Assembly: GCF_017916475.1 (NCBI RefSeq)
Contig: NZ_JAFMTB010000002.1
Location: forward strand, 1,302,001 to 1,366,000
Source of the DNA: Patulibacter sp. SYSU D01012
GTDB lineage: Bacteria > Actinomycetota > Thermoleophilia > Solirubrobacterales > Solirubrobacteraceae
DNA length: 64,000 bases
Direction: 5' to 3'
The position numbers were made by a program, and so were the translations under genes. The notes below the pieces were generated by a model. It was not told the origin of the DNA, made no database searches, and saw only the letters and a list, made by a program, of their open reading frames with translations. Positions 61,539 to 64,000 of the stretch are shown here, piece by piece. How positions within the stretch are numbered: the stretch's first letter is position 1; the number at the start of each line of letters is the position of its first letter.

Positions 61539-62921
61539 CTACGCGCCACGGGCGGCAGCGTCGAGGACCGTCCCTGGATCGACACCCGAGATACGTCGGT
61601 ACAGGGCAAGCGCCGACGCCTCCGTGAGTCCTGCGACGAGGTCCGTGACCAGGCGGTGGCGTGCAGCCGGGGTCTGCGCCGACTTGAGACGGGGGCGGTA
61701 AGCCGGGGGCAAGAGCCGCGCGTCGCCGCCAGGTTCCGTCGCTTCAAAGTATGTCTCGTACAGCCGGTTGATCACTTGCCGGCGGCCGCTCTGAAGGACG
61801 GCGAGAGACGGACGCTGGATGACGTAAACCCACGTCAGTTCTTTCAGGACGGCCACCTGCCGCTCGGCATCTTCTTCGATCCTGAGCCACGCGCAGTTCG
61901 GGTCGGTCGGGTCGTCCTCAACGGAGATTGCGTTCAGGTAGGAAGTGATCAGGCTGGATGCGAAGTCGCGAAGTGCGGCCCGCTGGTCGACGCCGCCGTC
62001 GTACGCCTCATCGATGAGGAAGCCGGACAGAGCATCCTGGAGGGCACCGATGAGGCCGTCGATGTCGTCCTTGCCTCGTTCCTCAAGGCCTTCCCGCAGC
62101 CGAGCGATTTCGGAGCGGTTACCGGCAGCCAGGCGGTCGAGAGGCACGAGGCCGGCCCGGAAGAAGTCATCCACATCGTGGACTGCGTAGGTGATGTCGT
62201 CGGCCCAGTCCATCAGGCGCGCGGTGAGGGACGGCTGGTCAAGCGCCGAGTCCCGGCGGGCCCAGTCGAACGCCTCGACGTCTTCTACGTACGTGCCCCA
62301 CTTCTTGTTCTGCGCTTCGACATGCGGACGTCGCGCCCACGGGTACTTGAGCGCACCGTTGAGCGTTCGGCGGGTGAGGGCTAGCCCAGGGGCCGGTTCG
62401 CGGATGGCGAGACGGGTAAGGATGCGGAAGCTCTGGGCGTTCCCTTCAAAACCGCCCGAGGGATTGAGGCGCTCGAGAGCTTCTTCTGCCACGTGGCCGA
62501 ACGGTGGGTGCCCGAGGTCGTGGGCGAGCCCGGCGGCTTCTGAGGCGTCCGGGTCCAACGAGCTCACGAGCCGCGCGGCGTTCCCAACGATATGCGCCTG
62601 GTCGACGCCAAGAAGGAGCTTCTCGGTGCTTCTCCGTGCCAGCTGTGCGACTTTGAGCGAGTGGGTCAGCCGGGTGTGAAACGCGTGCCCCAGCTCGGGC
62701 TCGGTCACCTGCGTCACCCCGCCCAGCCGCTGGAACGCCGACGCGTAGAGGATGCGGTCGCGATCACGTTGCCCACCGGTGCGATAGCGGCTTCGAGGCG
62801 CGTCGTTCGGGACGGGTCGTCCCCCCGCGGTGGCGCCTTCTCCCCGCGCCAGCGTGGCGGGGATGCGATCGTCTAGGCGGAGCTTCTCCTCATCCGTCGG
62901 GACCCGGACGGGAACGCGCAT
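61539..62921 (-). CDS. Deoxyguanosinetriphosphate triphosphohydrolase-like HD-domain protein
   Basis: 460-residue member of the dGTPase family, which splits dNTPs to nucleoside and triphosphate. HD-domain metal ligands are His in FHTRLTHSLKVAQ (H82, H87), the HD pair in GLAHDLGHPPFGH (His134-Asp135, His138) and Asp in DWADDITYAVHDVDD. Upstream DRDRILYASAFQRLGGVTQV is the allosteric/nucleotide region. Housekeeping dGTPases are usual, but within a mobile element next to unknown small proteins a dNTP-depleting anti-phage role is plausible, as known for bacterial dGTPases and dCTP deaminases. Confidence 0.9.
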   Translation of the reverse strand: MRVPVRVPTDEEKLRLDDRIPATLARGEGATAGGRPVPNDAPRSRYRTGGQRDRDRILYASAFQRLGGVTQVTEPELGHAFHTRLTHSLKVAQLARRSTEKLLLGVDQAHIVGNAARLVSSLDPDASEAAGLAHDLGHPPFGHVAEEALERLNPSGGFEGNAQSFRILTRLAIREPAPGLALTRRTLNGALKYPWARRPHVEAQNKKWGTYVEDVEAFDWARRDSALDQPSLTARLMDWADDITYAVHDVDDFFRAGLVPLDRLAAGNRSEIARLREGLEERGKDDIDGLIGALQDALSGFLIDEAYDGGVDQRAALRDFASSLITSYLNAISVEDDPTDPNCAWLRIEEDAERQVAVLKELTWVYVIQRPSLAVLQSGRRQVINRLYETYFEATEPGGDARLLPPAYRPRLKSAQTPAARHRLVTDLVAGLTEASALALYRRISGVDPGTVLDAAARGA

Positions 62922-62923
62922 AA

Positions 62924-63166
62924 TCAGGCGTGTTGCGACGACACGCGGACGCGGTGCCGACTGTCGCTATCGAGCTGGCGCTCGGCGACGAGTCGCCCCA
63001 ACGCGATCATGAGGACGGTGGGCGTGGCACGCTCGGCGATCTCAGGGTCGCTGAGCTCGCGCGGCGACCACCAACGATCCGGCTCCGACTTCGCCCGCTC
63101 GTAGATGGCAGCTCGCGCCTGCGTCACCGCGGCAGCCAGCTCTGTCAGTTCGGCTTCGTCACCCAT
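62924..63166 (-). CDS. Small protein preceding the dGTPase
   Basis: 80 residues (MGDEAELTELAAAVTQARAAIYERAKSEPDRWWSPREL...) mostly helical, followed by a segment like a short wHTH (PEIAERATPTVLMIALGRLVAERQLD). The ATG at 63166 has GAGGAGGAG upstream, a strong ribosome site, and the stop is 2 bases from the dGTPase ATG. It may regulate or bind the dGTPase; no family is recognised. Confidence 0.6.
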   Translation of the reverse strand: MGDEAELTELAAAVTQARAAIYERAKSEPDRWWSPRELSDPEIAERATPTVLMIALGRLVAERQLDSDSRHRVRVSSQHA

Positions 63167-64000
63167 GCTTGCTCCTCCTCGCTCCCGTTGTACCCCGTAT
63201 CGGACTACGAAAGGCACCGTTCGCAGAGCCACTTATAGATCTAGTACCGGACAGACCAGGTGAACCGTCCCCTTAACGCCGACGCCCGCCAGTCGGGCGA
63301 ACCGGCGCTTGGCCCCCGTAGCCGCGCCGGAAGACACGCCGCGCCCATAGAACAAGAGCGCCACTCGCCCCAGACGGCGACGCTGGCGATCCTGCCCGCC
63401 TAGGGGTGCGCCAACCTCCGCTCGCACGACTTGGCACGGCGCTCATGGCAGACCGCGTCGATCCCTGCGGCCAGCACCACAGCGCCAAGACGATCACGAC
63501 ACCTACGCCCATCTTCCCGGCGGTCAGAGAGCTGCCGTCCGGCTCCCGCGGGTCAGCTCCGAGGCGCTGCAGCCCCGCATGACGCACGTGCCGACGGACA
63601 ACAGCACCACGCCAGCCAGCACGAGCGACAGACCGTAGACGCCGGCGTCCAGAGCCGCGAGTCGGTCGGTTGACGAACGCGCCGATCCCGCCAGAGATGC
63701 GTCCGGCGAGGCCGCCACGTCCGCAGCGATGGATTGCCAGCTCCCGCGATCACCGTACGCGCAGGGGCGTGTATGACGCGTCCGGGCTTCACGGCGACGT
63801 TGTCGCCCTTCGCTCCCATTCTTCCCATTCCTCCCATCTCGGGGCGCTATAAGGCGCCGACCAGGGCAGCGCCAGACGATCGCGTGTCCCGGGCATCCAG
63901 CCACGGCGCACGCGGACCCGCCAGTTGCCGTCGTGCGTTGGACCCGGGTGCCGAGCCTCGCCAGCGGCCGCGGTCGGCCTGGACCCCGCGGGCCGAAAAC
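63167..64000. other. Window end, no confident gene
   Basis: 834 bases. On the minus strand 63904-63524 encodes a possible 126-residue protein with one hydrophobic helix (AGVYGLSLVLAGVVLLSVGTCV), low confidence. On the plus strand the last codons before a stop at 63852 read VVALRSHSSHSSHLGAL, similar to the tail of the helicase/primase gene at 50841, suggesting a remnant of a second such gene. The rest is unassigned. Confidence 0.4.

Larger units (their letters stand above)
49156..64000. mobile_element. Probable integrated element (phage-like), left end at tRNA-Arg, right end outside window
   Basis: From the 3' end of tRNA-Arg onward the genes are of phage/plasmid type (excisionase-like HTH, DUF3987 helicase/primase, virion-type proteins) or cargo (dGTPase, TIGR02391-like), with numerous unknown small genes and visibly more A/T in intergenic DNA than to the left. 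No integrase, terminase, portal or capsid gene is recognised to 64000, and no second copy of the tRNA 3' end is seen, so the element continues to the right or has lost those parts. Boundaries are inferred. Confidence 0.65.

Noticed and set aside
63273-63587. 104-codon minus-strand frame with a hydrophobic segment
   Set aside because: Overlaps another equally weak candidate by 64 bases; start context poor and tail Arg/Gly-rich.

Overview
The window is very GC-rich chromosomal DNA with dense operons, many GTG starts and 1-4 base stop/start overlaps. An actinobacterium is the natural reading. The gene set (short-loop cytochrome bd, HisKA_2 kinase with an ANTAR regulator, DUF3817, DUF445, an unencapsulated diol dehydratase operon) would suit Thermoleophilia/Solirubrobacterales, but that placement is inference.

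Layout. 1-4958 (minus): nuoABCDEF of complex I, with nuoF cut by the window edge. 5100-10524: a small membrane protein, a cytochrome c lipoprotein, a TrmH/SpoU methyltransferase and an exported protein with a frameshift. 10568-19478: serS, a DMT transporter, an ANTAR regulator and HisKA_2 kinase divergent from cydAB, an acyl-CoA ligase and a DUF3817 protein. 20043-30319: a glycerol/diol module made of an aquaglyceroporin, a GAF regulator and a divergent operon for B12-dependent diol dehydratase (small, large, medium subunit), its two-subunit reactivase, a GlcG-like protein and an acyl-CoA synthetase. 30412-35128: a secreted Ig-repeat protein divergent from a subtilase. 35268-49155: VanZ, three tRNAs, DUF445/DUF4393, sbcDC, msrA, TrhA, a MarR/isochorismatase pair, DUF427 and a PQ-loop protein.

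Immediately 3' of tRNA-Arg(ACG) (49082-49155) the character changes: composition looks less GC-rich, genes become small and hypothetical, and phage/plasmid-type functions appear. These are an excisionase-like HTH, a DUF3987-type helicase/primase, and an operon with a 1426-residue virion-type protein and a coiled-coil partner resembling phage DNA-ejection proteins. They are followed by a decayed excisionase and a three-gene operon of a small protein, a dGTPase and a TIGR02391-like protein that looks like defence cargo. I interpret 49156 to at least 64000 as an integrated element using tRNA-Arg as attachment site. No integrase, capsid, portal or terminase gene is recognisable, and the right end is outside the window.

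The most striking non-coding feature is a family of tandem repeats with a near-exact 59-base period in three intergenic arrays (13, 7 and 5 units at 7.05, 19.6 and 21.2 kb). Each unit holds an imperfect palindrome able to form a long hairpin. Other intergenic regions (5.6-6.4 kb, 36.2-37.3 kb) carry further, unrelated short tandem arrays.
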